This document shows positions 45,746 to 47,828 of a stretch of 47,828 nucleotides of DNA, one piece after another; within the stretch, counting starts at the first letter, position 1; every line of letters starts with the position of its first letter. The notes beneath the pieces were generated by a model. The model was not told the DNA's origin, made no database searches, and worked only from the letters and a program-made list of their open reading frames with translations. This DNA is from Acidovorax sp. Leaf160. Its GTDB lineage: Bacteria; Pseudomonadota; Gammaproteobacteria; Burkholderiales; Burkholderiaceae_C. The stretch covers positions 1-47,828 of the forward strand of contig NZ_LMOV01000014.1 in the NCBI RefSeq assembly GCF_001424265.1, written 5' to 3'. The translations under genes were made by a program, and so were the position numbers.

Positions 45746-47530
45746 ATGTCCTTGATCGCGTTTCCTTCGGCGCTGCGCCGACCGCCAGCGGGTGCTGGCC
45801 AGGCACCTGCTTCGGCGCCCTTCTCCGCCCCGTCGGCACCGTCCACCGCGCCGCTGCATCCCGCACGGGTGATCGTGCTCATCAGCCTCTGGCTGGCCAC
45901 GGCCTGCAACGTGCCGCTGTGGCGGGCCGTGCTGGACCTGCCCGGCGAACACGGCCTGGGTCGCATCGCGTTCCTGCTGGCCTTCATGGTGCTCGTCTGC
46001 GCCGGCAATGTGGCCGTGCTGGGCTTGCTGGCCTGGCGGTTCACGCTCAAGCCGGTGCTGGCCATCGCGGTGCTGGCGGCCGCCTTCGCCTGCTATTTCA
46101 TGTCGGCCTACGGCATCGTGATCGACACCCACATGCTGACCAACGTGCTGCAGACCGATGGGCACGAGGCGGCGGGTCTCTTCACCTGGCGCCTGCCGCT
46201 CACCGTGCTGGCACTGGCGGGGCCGCCGCTCTGGTGGCTGCAGCGCCAGCGCGTGCGTGCCCTGCCGTGGGGCCGGCGCCTGGTGCACCAGGCCTGGCTG
46301 GTGCTGGGCGCGCTGGCGGTGGGCGTGCTGTGCCTGCTGGCCGTCTTCCAGCCCTTCTCGTCCGCCATGCGCAACCACACCCAGCTGCGCTACATGATCA
46401 ACCCCCTCAACAGCGTGTACGCAGTGGGCAACCTGGTGGCGCGCCCCTTCCGGCAGGACAGCGGCCCGCTCATCCCCGTCGGTGCCGACGCCCGCCTGGG
46501 CGCCAGCTACGCCGGCCAGACCAAGCCGCCGCTGCTGGTGCTGGTGCTGGGCGAGACCGGCCGCAGCGGCAATTTCGCACTCAACGGCTATGGCCGGCCG
46601 ACCACGCCCGAGCTGTCGGCGCGCGACGACCTCGTCACCGCGCGCAACGCCTGGTCCTGCGGCACCAGCACGGCGGCGTCGGTGCCGTGCATGTTCTCGC
46701 ACCTGGGCAAGACGGGCTATGAGGCCCGCAGCGCGCGCTACGAAGGGCTGATCGACGTGCTGCAGCATGCGGGCCTGGCCGTGCTGTGGGTGGACAACCA
46801 GGGCGGCTGCAAGGGCGTTTGCGACCGGGCCGGCGAGAGCAACACGGCCTCGTCCAACGTGCCCGGCCTGTGCCCCGATGGCGAATGCCTCGACCAGGTG
46901 ATGCTGCGCGGCCTGGAAGACCGCATCGCCGCACTGCCGGCTGAGCAGCGCGCGCGCGGCACGGTGGTGGTGCTGCACCAGATCGGCAGCCACGGCCCCG
47001 CCTATTTCCGCCGCTCGGACCCGTCACGCAAGACGTTCCAGCCCGAATGCGGGTCGGTCAGCCTGCAGGAATGCAGCCAGCAGCAGTTGCTGAACGCCTA
47101 CGACAACAGCATCGTGGAGACCGACCACTTCCTGAACGCCACCATCCGTTGGTTGCAGGGGCGCTCGGCCGAGGCGCAGACCTCAATGATCTACGTCGCC
47201 GACCATGGCGAATCGCTGGGCGAGAACAACATCTACCTGCACGGCCTGCCCTACGCCATCGCGCCCGACGTGCAAAAGCACGTGCCCTGGATCACCTGGC
47301 TGTCGCCGGCCATGCAGCAGCGCATGCAGCTGCCGCTGGGGTGCCTGCGCTCGGCCATGGGCGAGCAGCATCTCACGCACGACAACTATTTCCATTCGGT
47401 ACTGGGCCTGATGGACGTGCGCACCAGCGTCTACCAGCCGCAGCTGGACGTTTTCAGCGGCTGCGCCGGCACGCAACGCGCGGCGGCCGCGGGCGCGGCG
47501 GCTCCGGCGCCCGCATCCGCGCGCGGCTGA
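45746..47530 (+). CDS. eptA: EptA/MCR-type phosphoethanolamine-lipid A transferase
   Basis: The 594-residue inner-membrane enzyme transfers phosphoethanolamine from phosphatidylethanolamine to lipid A in the periplasm, lowering negative charge. Five helices (about residues 35-205) precede a sulfatase-fold domain. Zinc and catalytic residues are visible: E270 in VLGETGRSGN, the nucleophile T307 in SCGTSTAASVPCMFS, and D486-H487 in YVADHGESLGE. Cysteine pairs (GGCKGVC, LCPDGEC, PECGSVSLQEC) match the disulfides of the family. An Ala/Pro-rich N-terminal tail of about 30 residues and a C-terminal Ala-rich tail are unusual. No pmrAB genes are adjacent. Family call is secure; lipid A as substrate is inferred. 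Confidence 0.93.
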   Translation: MSLIAFPSALRRPPAGAGQAPASAPFSAPSAPSTAPLHPARVIVLISLWLATACNVPLWRAVLDLPGEHGLGRIAFLLAFMVLVCAGNVAVLGLLAWRFTLKPVLAIAVLAAAFACYFMSAYGIVIDTHMLTNVLQTDGHEAAGLFTWRLPLTVLALAGPPLWWLQRQRVRALPWGRRLVHQAWLVLGALAVGVLCLLAVFQPFSSAMRNHTQLRYMINPLNSVYAVGNLVARPFRQDSGPLIPVGADARLGASYAGQTKPPLLVLVLGETGRSGNFALNGYGRPTTPELSARDDLVTARNAWSCGTSTAASVPCMFSHLGKTGYEARSARYEGLIDVLQHAGLAVLWVDNQGGCKGVCDRAGESNTASSNVPGLCPDGECLDQVMLRGLEDRIAALPAEQRARGTVVVLHQIGSHGPAYFRRSDPSRKTFQPECGSVSLQECSQQQLLNAYDNSIVETDHFLNATIRWLQGRSAEAQTSMIYVADHGESLGENNIYLHGLPYAIAPDVQKHVPWITWLSPAMQQRMQLPLGCLRSAMGEQHLTHDNYFHSVLGLMDVRTSVYQPQLDVFSGCAGTQRAAAAGAAAPAPASARG

Positions 47531-47582
47531 GAGCGGCACGCGCCACCACCTGCGGCGCCATTCCCTCAAGGCACAAACGACA

Positions 47583-47616
47583 AAGGCAGCGGGACGGGTC
47601 TCGTCCGTGCTGCCTT
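47583..47616. terminator. Hairpin between convergent genes
   Basis: AAGGCAGC (47583-47590) pairs with GCTGCCTT (47609-47616), and inside them GGACG pairs with CGTCC (47592-47596 and 47602-47606). The stem is strong but lacks a clear T-run on either side. Its place between eptA and the convergent gabD suggests bidirectional termination. Confidence 0.6.
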
Positions 47617-47657
47617 CGTGGTGTTGCGGCCTGCGCCGCCCAGCAGTGTCGCTCGCG

Positions 47658-47828
47658 TCAGTCCAGCTGCCCCTGGCAGACGTACTTCGTGTGCAGATAG
47701 TCGTCCAGCCCATGGGTGGAACCTTCCCGCCCATAGCCCGACTCCTTCACGCCGCCGAAGGGCGCGGCCTCGGCCGCCAGCGCGCCTTCATTGACCCCCA
47801 CGATGCCCGTCTCCAGCAACCCCGCCAC
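47658..47828 (-). CDS. gabD: Succinate-semialdehyde dehydrogenase, C-terminal fragment
   Basis: The last 56 residues of an aldehyde dehydrogenase are present; the rest lies beyond the window. The sequence [20 protein letters not shown], then [20 protein letters not shown] and [13 protein letters not shown], is the C-terminal end of the GabD-type NAD(P)-dependent succinate-semialdehyde dehydrogenase group. This enzyme would feed succinate into the TCA cycle. Other members of the group act on glutarate semialdehyde, so the substrate is not certain. Confidence 0.88.
   Translation of the reverse strand: MAGLLETGIVGVNEGALAAEAAPFGGVKESGYGREGSTHGLDDYLHTKYVCQGQLD

Overview
The window reads as chromosome of a high-GC betaproteobacterium, most likely Comamonadaceae (Burkholderiales), with Acidovorax/Paracidovorax my best guess. 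This rests on the protein families and their order (ribBA-ribH-nusB-aminotransferase; mdh/GntR/sdhCDAB-sdhE-gltA; cyoABCD-SURF1-RegBA) and on short intergenic palindromes ending in GCTAT..ATAGC that I associate with this family. No database was searched. I see no rRNA, tRNA, CRISPR array, insertion sequence or prophage. Almost everything is housekeeping; the unusual material lies between genes.

Layout: (1) 1-5.4 kb: a 105-bp tandem duplication, the circularly permuted GTPase YlqF, two small proteins, an orphan GAF histidine kinase and a thiamine-diphosphate enzyme. (2) 5.4-10.8 kb: a FUSC-type membrane protein, glutamate-cysteine ligase, a short-chain dehydrogenase and a DUF427 protein. (3) 10.85-11.4 kb: a non-coding block with three 80-bp units. 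Each carries a perfect DnaA box (TGTGGATAA) and a perfect match to the IHF consensus at fixed spacing. This is the most striking feature of the window. (4) 11.4-18.2 kb: a 2Fe-2S ferredoxin, riboflavin genes (a RibBA whose second domain is degenerate, and RibH), NusB, an aminotransferase, and ybgC-tolQRA without tolB or pal. (5) 18.2-28.2 kb: a nested palindromic element, an MHS-type transporter, the bo3-type quinol oxidase operon cyoABCD running on through SURF1 into a RegB/RegA redox two-component system, then an SbmA-like transporter. (6) 28.4-40.9 kb: a TCA-cycle supercluster. Leftward run mdh, tam (trans-aconitate methyltransferase), a CitE-like lyase, a secreted Ala/Lys-rich protein and acnB; rightward run a HutC-type GntR regulator, sdhCDAB, sdhE and gltA. 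The regulator sits at the divergence point, with a perfect palindrome in the spacer of its own putative promoter. (7) 41.2-45.4 kb: a glutathione-dependent formaldehyde oxidation operon (frmA, an alpha/beta hydrolase, fghA) divergent from a DJ-1/AraC regulator. (8) 45.7-47.8 kb: an EptA/MCR-type phosphoethanolamine transferase and the C-terminal end of a GabD-type dehydrogenase running off the window.

Functionally, region 6 supplies oxaloacetate, citrate, isocitrate and fumarate steps, and succinate dehydrogenase feeds ubiquinol to the bo3 oxidase of region 5. The RegB encoded with that oxidase keeps both the quinone-sensing motif GGTGNPF and the redox-active cysteine. Respiratory supply, respiratory consumption and a quinone-pool sensor are thus all encoded within about 20 kb.
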